Source: Nepenthes gracilis (lineage: Eukaryota > Streptophyta > Magnoliopsida > Caryophyllales > Nepenthaceae). From it: DNA of 64,000 bases. The DNA is taken from contig BSYO01000003.1 in assembly GCA_033239525.1 (NCBI GenBank), positions 22,399,716 to 22,463,715 of the forward strand, given 5' to 3'. The notes beneath the pieces are model-generated. The model was not told the origin of the DNA. It did no database searches and was given only the letters and a program-made list of their open reading frames with translations. Below are positions 47,600 to 58,900 of this stretch, piece after piece. The position numbers and the translations under genes are program-made. Numbering within the stretch: position 1 is the first letter of the stretch; each line of letters opens with the position of its first letter.

Positions 47600-49490
47600 T
47601 CCTCTTGGTTACTCTCTCGCTGTCGCCGCTCGCCTTTGTCGTTCTCTGTTTCTCACTTTCTCAAGCCCTCACCGTCGACTCTCTCTCTCTCTCTCTCTAT
47701 CTCTATCTCACTAATTGATACACTCACCACTAACTAATGCCGTTTCTGACGGTGATTTGGCGATGCCTGTATCACTAATCCTCGCTGTCGCCGTTCTTTC
47801 TCTCTCTCTCTTAGTTTCTCAAGCCCTTTCGTCCCTGTCGCCTCTTTCTGCATATCTCATTTGATTTTTTTTTCCTTCACAAAATTTGACGAAAAGGAAA
47901 TATTGCCAACATTTGTGCCATTAATAAGTTTTTTTTACCATTACAACGATTGAGAAAGAAAAATTGTAAAGTTTAATAGAGATGGGATTTGGGACCGTGG
48001 TTATCGGCAGTGGTCATTGGAGATGGAAATCCAGTTAAGAAATATTTTGTCCATTGCATTTGTGCCGAATGTTGCTTTCTACGGATGGTGGTCATTGGCA
48101 ATGGCGGTGGTGGTCGTGGTGGCGGGGAGTGGATGCTGGTGGGCATGGGGTTACAGCAAATTACTTGATTTTTCATACTAATTTGGCCTATTACACTCTT
48201 ATTTTTCATATTGATTTTCCATACTAATTTAAAAAATATATTTCACATATGTGTTTTTGATATCATATTATTATTATTAGTTGGAGTTTATATACGGACG
48301 GACGTTTCTCGATCCGCTTTGCATATGACCTTTTTCGGGCACCTAAAGATCTGTGTATGACATATTTCTCGATTAGATTAGCTGGCGATGATGTTTCTCG
48401 GTTTTCTTTGGGTTCTCTTTCTTTATTCTCTCTTTATTTCCAAAAAAAATAAAAGGTCTTGACCATCCGGTGTGTATTTCGGTTATTCTAGGTTTTTTCT
48501 TAATTCACAAAAAAAAATTTATTTTGGACCATTCGGTGTGCTTCTCCGGCACTTTTGGGCTTACTCTCTTTCCGAAAAAAAAAATTTATTATTATTATAA
48601 TTGTTGTTTTATTATTTGCTGGTGGATTAGCTAGGTGTGGCTTCTCTACATGCTCTCCTGCCGCCGCACCGTCAGTATATCCTCTAGCTGTGACGATCTT
48701 ATTGGCTTGTGCGGACTCAGATTTCCTGCTGAACATATGAGGATCCTAGCCATGGTGACGGCCTCGGGCGATCCATCACTGGTTGATTGTCGTTTTGCTA
48801 TGACGAGCCGGATTTCAGGATAGTCTGGTTGATTTTAGTTATTATTAATATCAATAATGTGTATTTGTGCTGTTTATCAAAGTAGCATAAGAAAAATATG
48901 CTTTCAAAACTATGTATGCTATATATTTAAGTATATTTATATAAATAATATTTTTAATTGAGTAAAAGTTTAAAAAATATGAAAAAGGGTAAAAATATTA
49001 ATCCTCTAAATTTTTAATATTTGTAGAGATAATTAAGAGGTAAAATTTAATACACTAAAAGTGAAAAGTTTAAAAAATGACACAGCGTAGCTAATTAAAT
49101 TTATCATGGGTTTCGCAAGTCTCAACGAACCCGCCCTTTCGATTCACTAATATATTATTTAATTAATAAAAATAATATTTATATAATGATCTCCTAATTA
49201 AAATTAGTAGGTCAATGTAATTATTAGTTGAATTGAATCCAAAATCATTCCACATAATAATCTACAAAATTTTTGGAAATTTCATCTAAAATTGAATAAA
49301 AATAAAAAATACAATCTATTAATAGTCCTATAGATCATAAGAAATAATAGAAACACAAAATTTATCCAATTCACATCCATAACACATTTGCAAACCCATC
49401 ACTACACCAATGGATCATAATCCAATACAAAATTTTCCGCTACAGATTTGTTCTTACCCATATAAAGTCATATACAATAAACTAAATACA
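47600..49490. other. MULE interior next to left TIR, no recognised gene
   Basis: 47600-47860 repeats a 'tctcgctgtcgccg..tctctctctc' motif. 48420-48570 holds a diverged ~70 bp direct repeat around 'gaccatYcggtgtgYntYtccgg'. ORFs at 47973-48209 and 48500-48823 lack family features. The rest is AT-rich. Confidence 0.45.
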
Positions 49491-49499
49491 AATAATCAA

Positions 49500-50515
49500 T
49501 AAAGTCATGCAATGCTGTTACATCTTGCCCGATTAACACATCCACTTCCTTCCAAAAGGATGCTGGTGCCTTTTGCTGGCTTGGTGCTGCTCGATAGTCC
49601 CATTGTCACCCCTAGTAGAGAATAATATATCAAGGGGGAACAAAGATAATCAATTAAATTAAAATACTAAAATTTTATACCAGCTGATAAAATTAGCTAC
49701 AAATAATCAATCAAGGGGGAATAGTACCGCTTGGCCTCTTCTGGCTACAAAGTAAACATATTGATGCTTGTGATGAGAATTGGTAATGATATTTGTTTCC
49801 CCTTCAAGAATTCTCCTCCTGATTAAGTATCCTGAAGTCTTTGTATCTTTTGTGGTACAGAATCTCAGAACAGCTTGATTCGAGCTGAGCAAAATGCACA
49901 CACTAAGCCTGCATCAATTGAGGTGGCTGTGGTACTTCTATTCCAACATGCTGAAATAATGAAATATCAGGGAATATATAGTTTACCTTAATTTGCTTCT
50001 TAAGCTACTTCCTAAACGAATAAGATTACAAATAGAAATACAATGTCCAAAAATAAATAAAAAATAATAAGATTAAAACAATGTCCAAAAAACGAATAAG
50101 ATTACAAGTAGATTAATGTTCAGATCAAATGAGCTATCTGCTGATGAGAAAGGGTAACGCGTGGGGCAATTAGAATGTTTCAATGATGTGGATTATGATG
50201 CCCAGGCTCCACCACATTCCATAATTTCTCAAAGAAGGAGATCCTGAAGCTAATAGTCCTTGCGCCTTCCTAAGCTCTTCACTGCTTCCGAACTTCATCT
50301 TTGCAAAAGGAAGCTTCTAAACTTCAGCCAGTTCCAAGGATAAGGAATCAAAAGCTAAGTCATCTAACATGGTCTCCTCAGGCTTCTTCACCATATAAAG
50401 GCCTATAATGGTTCTTGTCTTATACAAATGCTCTATGCACGAGCCCATGTACCTAAATCTGAAGATTGAATCAAAGCATTTGTGATTGTTAGCCATTATG
50501 AGAAATAATCATATA
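49500..50515 (-). pseudogene. Unidentified exon-like blocks in the MULE
   Basis: Downstream of the UTP11 exons on the same strand. Block 50495-50210 opens with an ATG and reads 'FRYMGSCIEHLYKTRTIIGL', 'KKPEETMLDDLAFDSLSLEL', stop, 'KLPFAKMKFGSSEELRKAQG', 'LLASGSPSLRNYG'. Block 49955-49700 reads 'HVGIEVPQPPQLMQA', stop, 'CVHFAQLESSCSEILYHKRY'. Block 49615-49505 reads 'APSQQKAPASFWKEVDVLIG'. They do not match UTP11 or UPF1 as I know those families. They may be a third captured gene. Confidence 0.4.
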
Positions 50516-50819
50516 TTTTCAATCTCCTTCCCTAAGCCCAAGGACCCCAGACTTCAGTTGTGTCTTGCAATAAATACTATCCAGCTTATATTTCGAGAGA
50601 CTTCTAGACCAATCTATGAGCTCTCTCTCTCCAATCCTCAGGTGCAAATTGTTCTTCCTCTGATAATCATCGCCAAAAGCAATGAAAACTCCACTCATTT
50701 ATTTTTCTACTTAAGGTTAAACGTCCTTTTAGCTACTTGGAAAGAAGAATCCACAGTAAACAGAGGCTACCTGTCTTCAGTAAAGTAAATTGGTGATGCC
50801 AAATTGACTGTGAGGCTAC

Positions 50820-51989
50820 CTGTCTTCAGCATAGTAAACATGTCTGTTTGGAGGATGATTCCCCAGAGAATGTAATGTAGCATTTAGCCTTTCTATTTTC
50901 TGCAGAAACTCAACAAAAATATTAGAAACATACAAGTAAATATCCACTTTTATTCATATATAAACCACCAAAATGCAATTAAAGGTAATATTTATTGCTT
51001 ACCTTCTTTTCACTTTGAATTTTTTGTAACATATATCCCATGTCTTGGGTCTTCATCAGCATGAGTTCTTCAGGGGTGTATTTGTTGGCTTCACTTCTGC
51101 GGTCAAAATGAAACAACAAGTCAATCTAAAAAGTAAGTGAAGAAAAAATAAGGATGGACGTAAGCAGAGAATGTGTGAGGATACCGTGGCCTATGAACTC
51201 CATCAACTATCGTCGTTTTAATCATCTTAAAATAAAATTCTTTGGGGTTTCTAAATGCTGCTTTCTTCCGAAGTCTCTGCGATGAAAATCCAAAAGCATG
51301 TATGATTAGAAAAATTCATAATTTGCACATACCAACAGCAAGTAATATTATTCTTCTATTGATCGGTAAATCAGTATATCACTAAATGTGCTACAAGGTC
51401 TCACCCTGTACAAAGAAGGTTCAGCCAATAGCACCAAGTCAACATAAACATCAAAAAATAATTCCTCTTACGGAGGAATTGCATTAGACTAACATAGAGA
51501 ATAAATCGCCTTTGTCCCAAAACACAAAAAACACAAACAAATCATTCAACGTTCAGCATTCAAAATATTAAGTTAATGAAAACCACACCATTTAATTTTT
51601 GAGCAAGGAAACAACATATTGCTGACAGAATCTCAACCGAGTGCTTCCCATCCTTTTCCCATCTGAAGAACCGCTCCCATTGCTATTTTCTCAGGTAAGG
51701 GTGGGAAGATAAGCAATGAAAAATAATACAGAATAAGCAAATGATTAGAAAGATTACTCATAAAGTCTCCTCCTTTTGGTGGTAAGCTTTAGCGCGGACG
51801 ACATAGTCTTTATGCTTTTCAAGAAGCCCAAATTTTCACCTTGAATGATTGGCATAGAAAACATCAAGAGCTGATTAGAAGATAAATAAATTTATAAAAT
51901 TCAGAATATGACAGGCAATTCGGGGTCACTCATGGTTGAGCTCTCTCCTTGTGCTCCCTTCTGGGAATAGCATTTCTGAATGATGACAA
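50820..51989 (-). pseudogene. UTP11: Captured UTP11-like gene fragment, five exons with introns
   Basis: Five exon blocks in order on the minus strand. Exon 1 (51989-~51931): SSFRNAIPRREHKERAQP, with the initiator ATG now TTG. Exon 2 (51839-51770): FLEKHKDYVVRAKAYHQKEE. Exon 3 (51276-51185): RLRKKAAFRNPKEFYFKMIK, TTIVDGVHRPR. Exon 4 (51096-51003): RSEANKYTPEELMLMKTQDM, GYMLQKIQSEKK. Exon 5 (50899-50820): KIERLNATLHSLGNHPPNRH, VYYAEDR. Splice sites are canonical (for example TTTGACCGCAG and AAG/GTAAGC). UTP11 (about 230 aa) is a U3 snoRNP / small-subunit processome protein needed for 18S rRNA maturation. The C-terminal half is missing, and the last 25 bp of exon 5 are repeated at 50771-50795. 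Confidence 0.9.
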
Positions 51990-52473
51990 TGTGGCTTCCG
52001 ATCAAGTAGTAATTTGAGCAAATTCCTATTATTCGAAGAAGAGATCCTGGGATAAATCCACAGCTTCTTAATTTTACAACACTTCGTTTCTTGAATCTTT
52101 TTCGTAACTATCACAAAGACAACATTTGTTTCTCCAAGAAGCCAATTGGCGCATTATAAGCACCAAAAATGACACATCAGATTCCATCCATCGATGAACA
52201 AGAAGCTTACAATTTTTTTTCAGATAAATAAATGTGTATAGTGTGGAAAGACTGCCCTATGGCGGCTACGCTACGAGTAACGATCCAGATAAATAAACAT
52301 GTACATATAACCCTGATGAGAGAGACTTGTGCACCATGCCAAACTTTTCTATTTATGACTAAGGCCTCTAAAAGATCCAGATTGTTTTTAAAAGAATTTT
52401 CTATTGAACTGCATGCAAAAACAAAATCAAATGTCACACGTGAAAGCAAAAATTACATTGTAGGAAAAGCCAC

Positions 52474-53363
52474 CCACTGACACTAGTATCATCCACAGCA
52501 AAAGTTTTCATTGCACTTTGCATCCGATCAAAACTCGTACTCTTCCAAACAAAATCAACACTGAAACCATGATTTACATCAACAGGAGCTCCTTGAGACC
52601 AAAATTGACAGCAATGACTAAAGAAACAAAGTCAATCACATCTATGACTAACAAATAACACCACCTAAAACCATAGTTACCTGACTGGCCCGGAGCTCAA
52701 GTGCAACCTTTCATCAATTTCTTCAAACAGCAAAGCCACATGGTGAACCACTAGAAGAGCAACCCAATAATGATATAACAAGAATGTAGAGATGATGTGG
52801 CAATAGTCGGCCTCAAGTTTGATAAGTGGAGTGAAAAGATTTTGATACTGTGGCCAAAAAGAAATGTTTTATCAGCTTATAATTTAAATGCTATCAATTC
52901 TGTCAATCAGGAATGATAAGAGACTACCAAATGGAAATTTCAGTTTCACATCTATTCTTCCTTAGTCTTTGTTTATCTTATTTTCATCCTCACTATTCCC
53001 ACTCCCAAAAATTTGTTACGAGACTACCAAATCTTGTTCCCAACTTATTCGAATGTTACGAGAATCATGGAAAGTTTGAATCATTTTAAAGTCAATGGAA
53101 AGGAAACAAAAACAAATACTACATTTCCTTGACTACTTATCATCAATAAGGGGACACCACTGACTCAAGTCCCAGTTCATATCCTTCAAAGCATTAACAC
53201 TTAGTCAAGGCTCCCTACAAAGAAGAACAACTACACTCTCTATTTTGGCAGAAATAAATCCAAGTAGGAAAACATTTCGGCAACCACAATTATAGCATTC
53301 AAGAATTGTTTCTCCCAAAGGACTATCTTTATGAAGACAAACTTCCTTGTGTTTTGCTCTCAC
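52474..53363 (-). pseudogene. UPF1: Captured UPF1 (RENT1) helicase gene fragment, three exons
   Basis: Exon a (53363-53139, acceptor CCTGTGCAG): [52 protein letters not shown], stop, LSVNALKDMNWDLSQW. This is the end of the Cys/His-rich UPF2-binding domain. The stop (TGA, 53207-53205) replaces a zinc-ligand Cys of REPC. Exon b (52847-52681, acceptor GGCCACAG): YQNLFTPLIKLEADY, then sequence unlike UPF1. Exon c (52590-~52474): [43 protein letters not shown]1 (about 1250 aa in plants) is the ATP-dependent RNA helicase of nonsense-mediated decay. The ATPase core is absent. Confidence 0.9.
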
Positions 53364-53369
53364 CTGCAC

Positions 53370-54310
53370 AGGAACCAAGACAACAATTAATAAACAGAAA
53401 TCCATCATCTATTACTGCTACACAAAAATCCCAAAGAAGCTAAGATCCGCTAAAAAGATCTGCTAATGGACCATTTTAATGTTGTCGAGAAGACACAGGG
53501 ACACCAAAATTGAAGCTCAAATATTACTACTACACAAGGAACCATATCAATCAATGATATATCTCTATCACATATAACACAATCCCCACATGGAAACATT
53601 ACAAGCAATAAACAAACATCCAGTGCGAGCAAGCAGGCTGTATCCGAACACTATAAACGGTTTTTTTTTTTTTTGGGTAAGCAATTTGCTTTTAGGTCAC
53701 CAATCTAAGGTGATTTCACCAAAACCTCTGACCTTTCACTACACACACAAACTTTTCCCAGCAAGCAGCAAAAAAATGATGCAGATCCTCCAAATGCCAG
53801 TACCCGAACCAATAGCACCCATAAAGTCAGCCAATACCATCAGGGCACCGATGCGGATTGGGCAGCGGGTATGTAGCAATTATAGTTTTTCAAATGCGTT
53901 AAGTGAGAGAACAGATTTCACAAAAGGTTACTGATTTTAAAACAAGAGAACTACACAATCTGTCAAATTGGGCATCCAAGGACCTCAATAGTTTATTAAA
54001 ATTAAAAATCAAGAACTTGAACAATCAAAACCCAATTGAGCAAAACAATTTCCACGGAAGGAAGATAATATAGATCTAAAAGTGCTTTGTATAGATGAGA
54101 TAGTCTCTAGAATTAGTTTTTTTGCAAATTTATTGACACATCCAAGGGCTCCAGAGTGCATCATTTTAGGTAAGAAGAAAGATGACAAGAATAGAGAAAA
54201 AGAGATCACCTAAAGGAGAGTAGAACTAAAGAATATATTGAAGAGTCTAACCAATATGTACTGTGAAGATTATTAATAAGGATAGATATCATTCTTTCAA
54301 CTGAAAAGTT
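53370..54310. other. MULE interior between UPF1 exon and copia LTR
   Basis: No exon is recognised; 53640-53450 on the minus strand is probably UPF1 intron sequence. A run of T (53660-53675) may be an old poly(A) in minus sense. The ORFs at 53450-53632, 53590-53934 and 54009-54209 lack family features. Confidence 0.4.
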
Positions 54311-54315
54311 GATGC

Positions 54316-55175
54316 TGTTGGGGTCACTCTCTTGTGGTGTATGTGTCCGCGGACTTGTGGAGACAAATGGACGCGGACGTGTCCGAAGGTGTCCACTTCT
54401 CGGAATGTCCGAGAGCTGACATGTCCGGGACTTCTCGGAGATGTCCGGGAGGAACATGGACGAGGACTACTTCAAGGCGGCATGTCAGGAGGTGGACATG
54501 GACGTAGGGGCGCTAGTGCCTGGCGTTGACTTTCTCACGTAGCTGCTGCGTGGCGTGTTGCGAGTGGACAAGCGTGCTCGATGGATTTCGAGACGGTGCA
54601 ACTTCAAGTGGCGGAGTCGCCACCACACCCGCACGCAGGAGGCGTGCGCCGGCTATGGCAGACCTAGGATTGTAGCCACTAACCCTGCCCAGAGGGTGGG
54701 CAGGTGGACGGCCACGTGGCCTTCCCCTGGCTCTATATAAAGGCTTGTGCGTGAGATTGAGTGTGTGTGAGTGCATGTAAAGGCAAAAAGGCTTTGTGAA
54801 GGAGAAAGAGAGTGCACCACCTGGTGAGAAGGAGAAAGAGAAAAATAGAGTGAGGAGAAAAGAAGTGTGCTTTTCTCTGCAGTGTTTTCCTCTTTTATCT
54901 TCTTGGTGTGTAGCGGATACACCTTCTTGGAGTTTGTAACCTATTTCACATAGTGGATTTGTTGCCCTCTGCTCCGTGGTTTTCCCTTTGGTTCCGGAAG
55001 GGGTTTCACGTTAAATGCAGTGTTTCTCTCGGTTTCATTGGCCGAACGTCCGAGCGCTGTCCCTCTGTCCGTCTTGTCCTCTCGGTAAACCCTTTGCCCC
55101 ACTAGATGCTTCCTATTCTCTCGAGTAGAAGAAGGTCCAAACCCACTTGAAGTTCTGGCAAGCATTGTTGTGACA
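54316..55175 (+). repeat. Copia-type LTR with primer-site remnant inside the MULE
   Basis: Starts TGTTGGGGTC and ends TTGTTGTGACA (860 bp). A TATA box lies in CTCTATATAAAGG at 54731-54743. The sequence after the end, ATTGGCAAAGAGCAAGAG, resembles a decayed initiator-Met primer site (TGGTATCAGAGC). No coding part follows, so this is a truncated 5' end rather than a clean solo LTR. GC-rich U3 with 'tgtccg' repeats. ORFs within it are artefacts. Confidence 0.75.
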
Positions 55176-55280
55176 ATTGGCAAAGAGCAAGAGATTTAAT
55201 CTGCAGATATGTGCATCGAAGCTCTCAAACAACTTCATGCATGTAGTGTTTCAAATGCATGTAGAGCTTCATTCATGCAA

Positions 55281-57788
55281 CTATAAATGAGACTTGATCC
55301 CTACCTCTCGGTAGCTTACGAGTTCATATCTATTACTAGTTGGGTACATTTCATTTGGAAAGTCATGCATATCTGGTATACCCTTCGGCATGTGCAGGTC
55401 CATACAATGGAGTATGTAATTGTTATACCTATGATATACAAAGAACATTTCACATAATTTGCCTTTCACAAGTAAAATAAAATATATTAAGGTTTAATGA
55501 TAAGTTTGAGACAAAATCAATATATGGCATTACTGTACAATGTATGATATGTAATCAATGTATGCTTACCGCTAACAACTGCATATATGTCATCGACTGC
55601 TGATATTGTGTGGTTTGAAGCTATTGTATGGGTGACGCAACATATAACTGTGATGATGAACTACCTAATTCCTACAAGATGACAATATCTACATCATTAG
55701 TGTACAGCACATACAGTATACAAATATATTAGCAACAAGACGTTATAAAAATTATAATTAATAATGAGCAATATAGTAAATAAATATACCTGCTTCTTGT
55801 GTTTAGTTTTCTCAAGACAACTTTTAGGTCTCCTTGTCGCCTGCCGTCCAACACGTTTTTCCATTCCTTTGATTGATCCATCTATAATTTCCTCTGGGGT
55901 GTTCTCCACAGGTAAGGCCTCCTTGCTTGTCCCTTCTTCGATATTTAGATTACAAAATTTGTTAACAATTTTATTAACTATTACAACAATCTCTTCCATT
56001 TTTGCCCGACCACTTGATGTGGATTCCATCCAAATACAATTCCTCATAAAATTATCAGCCAATCTTGCAGACCATGTACACGAATCATCCTCATTGCTTT
56101 GAATTTCAGTTGCAATAACGGATTCAATACAGCCTTTTACGTTTCTGATCCACCTCCTCATAATGTAGTAATCGAGAATTGCAGTCAAACCATGAACATT
56201 GAAAACAACAAAAGCATGAACACACAATATTCCGATATTTTGAAATCTTTTACAACTACAATCAACATTCTTACTTAATTCATCAAACATAACCGCAATC
56301 TCATTCCTCAAGTCCGTATAATAAACTATTACATGCATGGGATCAGCACGAGATATGATACGCCAACCTGGTACTTCAAGCAATTCTTTTTGCACCATCT
56401 TAAACATTATTGGGGTATAAATCTTTGAAGCATGAAGTATAAAAGGACAATGGTTCATAATAAGAAGTGAAATTTTCTATCTGCATGCAAAATCAACCAT
56501 CAGCTCTTTATGTCACTTCTTATCAACCACTCTATCAAAATGATGAAAGAAATCCCTCATATTTAAATCATATCTCAAGTGGGTCTTTAGGTCACTATTT
56601 AAGCTTTTCGATAGTTGTGTGTTTTGTATACCCAATGTGACGTCCACTTAAAACGTATACTATACATGCCTTCCAGTCACAAAAGTGCACGGGAAGCTTT
56701 TTCATTGGAGACCATTGTAGCCCATGTAAGTTCAAAATCTGTAGGATGATTAATTCCATGTATACATCTACTAAATTCATGAAATAGTTTTGGATAGGAA
56801 GCCAAATGCTTAGTTACATTTTGTAAAATATGCCATGTACACAAGCCATGAAAAGTACGAGGCATTACCAAACAAATAGCTTTGGCCATAGCGGCATCCT
56901 GATCAGTAAAAATAGTAATGGGTGCCCGCCCACCATGACATTTCAGAAATATCTCAAACAACCACATAAAGGATTTCGCTGTCTCATCATACAGTAAAGC
57001 AACACCAAATACAACCATTTGCCGATGATGACTAAACCCCGTAAAAACACCGAAAGGCCTCAAACATTTGTTTGTTCCATATGTTGTGTCAAATGTCACA
57101 ACATCTCCAAAGGTTGCATAATCAACAACCATCTCCGCATCAGCCCAGAAAATATTAGTAACCAGTTCATTTGTGTCAAGTTAAAAATCATGATAAAATT
57201 GTCTATTTTTCATTTTTTGATCGCGAAAGTATGTTAATATGGCCTCTGCTTTCCCACACTGCATACTTTGCTGCCTCCAGCTCGAAGGTATGATTTTTGA
57301 TCTTCTGGCATATATCCAATATTTTTCCTACCACCGACTTCCATCACCATTAACTTATGGGTGTCGCAAGGTCTCAAACTGGAATCTTAGGCCATCTCAA
57401 TAACATGACCTTGCAAATTTGGCACCTCCCTTTGAGACCTCAGCATATGGTGTGTCTCAGGAGGCTTTAGTTTATGATTATGGTCCCCCACGAAATGTTT
57501 TACAATAGCAGTCATATTCTCCCTTATTAACATGCATTCCATCTTAGTAGGACACCCACATCTTGTTTCCCAACGCAGTTGCATGACCTCCCTTCTTTTA
57601 TCAATTTCACGTTTGCCTTCTTTAGAATAAGAAAATATTTGAAATATCTCTACATTATCTTTTTTAGATTTTCTTACAACCATTTTTCTCACAGAGAAAC
57701 CCATTTTTTGGCCATATTGTTTCCAAAAATTTCAAGCGTCATCCATACTCTGAAATGTCATATCAACGGAAGGAGTCCACTCCGCCAT
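55281..57788 (-). pseudogene. FAR1-type MULE transposase gene, nearly readable, multi-exon
   Basis: Starts ATG at 57788 (MAEWTPSVDMTFQSMDDA). FAR1 DNA-binding domain about 57704-57390 with 'RCGCPTKMECMLIRENMTAI', 'HFVGDHNHKL'. MULE transposase core 57132-56677: 'VTFDTTYGTNKCLRPFGVF' with catalytic Asp intact (57090-57088), 'ITIFTDQDAAMAKAI', 'HGLCTWHILQNVTKHL'. SWIM finger near 56260: DCSCKRFQNIGILCVH, all ligands present. Exon end near 55790, then small exons 55674-55571 (acceptor CATCTTGTAG, donor GCG/GTAAGC) and 55445-55281. In-frame stops include TGA (57734-57732) and TAA (57389-57387). Family members cut and paste the element at its TIRs; FHY3/FAR1 transcription factors descend from this group. 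Confidence 0.88.
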
Positions 57789-58000
57789 TGAATGTGAATT
57801 TGTAAATAATTTTTCTATATTTACAAACAATCCATTATAAACAATTTACTAATAATTTTTATTATATACACATTACAAATCTGGCCCAAATTTTCTATAC
57901 CCTATCAGTTCATTTGTAAACTCACAAATCCAAATTTAACTTACAAGAAAAATTACTTATCTCCTTCATTTGTAATATCATCATTTATAATCTGGAATAT

Positions 58001-58110
58001 TTTTTTTTTAATCTCATCATTAAAAAAAAAAAAAACAAATTTGGGCCGTCGGTTTCATCCGACGGCCCAGATTTGTTTTTTTTTTTTTTGAAAACGATGA
58101 GATTAAAAGA
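58001..58110. repeat. ~110 bp near-perfect palindrome inside the MULE
   Basis: Arms of about 52 bp around a 6-nt loop TTTCAT (58053-58058). The inner arms are perfect (GGGCCGTCGG and CCGACGGCCC), then CAAAT/ATTTG, A14/T14 and AATCTCATCAT/ATGAGATT. The inner motif is the same 'TGGGCCGTCGG' foldback unit that fills both TIRs. It could be a snapback MITE or an internal TIR duplicate. Confidence 0.85.
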
Positions 58111-58448
58111 AAATTACTCCAGATTTCATCCGACAGCCTAGATTTTTTATACACAAAACATGGATCGGGTAATGTAGAATGGCACAAAGAACAAACCCTT
58201 ATTTTCTATACACAATTTTTGTGCACAGCAAACACAAACACAACGTACCGATAATTTTTTATTTTTATTTTTTTGAACTTTGTAATGGAAAAGAAATATT
58301 GTATTAATGAAACAAATGTAGTTTCATATGTACACCTAGATCCGGGAAAAATATTACAAGAAGAAATAAATTAATATTATATATTTTTTTCAGATTTTGC
58401 GAAGCAAAAAAAAGCTACAAATAGTAACGGAAAAAATGCCATTACCTG

Positions 58449-58900
58449 CTCTTCGACCTCTCAGTTTTCTCAAGAATGTACAAATCGGCGGTAAGAAATG
58501 TTGCTGATGAGTACTGGCAACAGTTCTCTGGTCCCTGCCATTTGATGACTGAGATTCGTAGTGAGCGGCGACTGTGAGGATTAGGGTCTTTAGGACTGAG
58601 ATGATAGGGTAGAGCGTTTGAGAAAGTGAAAGATGGTGAGGAGATTAGGGTTCCGTTGCGATTGTGAGAGAGACGAGAGTGAAAGTGAGAGAGGAGGGAA
58701 TACGAAATTTGGGGGGCAATTTTTTTAATTTTCAAATCTCGATCTGAGCCGTCCATGTGTCTCCAAATTGATGGCCAAGATATTTCTTTTTTTTTTTTAT
58801 TTCGCAGATTAATCTCGACCGTCAATGTGTCAAAGATCCGATGGCCCAAATTATATCGAAATCTGGGCCGTCGGATCTTCACATTAAAACCGACGGCCCA
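58449..58900 (-). promoter_or_regulatory. Transposase promoter/5' leader within right TIR
   Basis: Minus strand. TIR sequence with 'AACCCTAATC' and pyrimidine-rich leader runs to a good donor, AGCAG/GTAATG at 58449, followed by a probable 5' intron before the ATG at 57788. A 146-codon ORF (58882-58442) crosses the region but is mostly TIR sequence and is not taken as protein. Mutator-type elements usually start transcription inside the TIR. Confidence 0.5.

Noticed and set aside
51600..51690. Open stretch between UTP11 exons 2 and 3 as an extra exon
   Set aside because: No match to UTP11 and no good splice pair; treated as intron.
52207..52480. ORFs on both strands next to UPF1 exon c as a continuation of UPF1
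   Set aside because: The expected helicase sequence (the YIYHHLLGHEV segment and the GPPGTGKT loop) is absent in all frames.
54206..55183. Several GC-rich ORFs on both strands
   Set aside because: They fall inside the copia LTR at 54316-55175 and reflect composition.
58442..58882. 146-codon minus ORF read as a protein
   Set aside because: Most of it is TIR sequence shared with the left end. The useful signal is the leader and the donor GTAATG at its 3' end.
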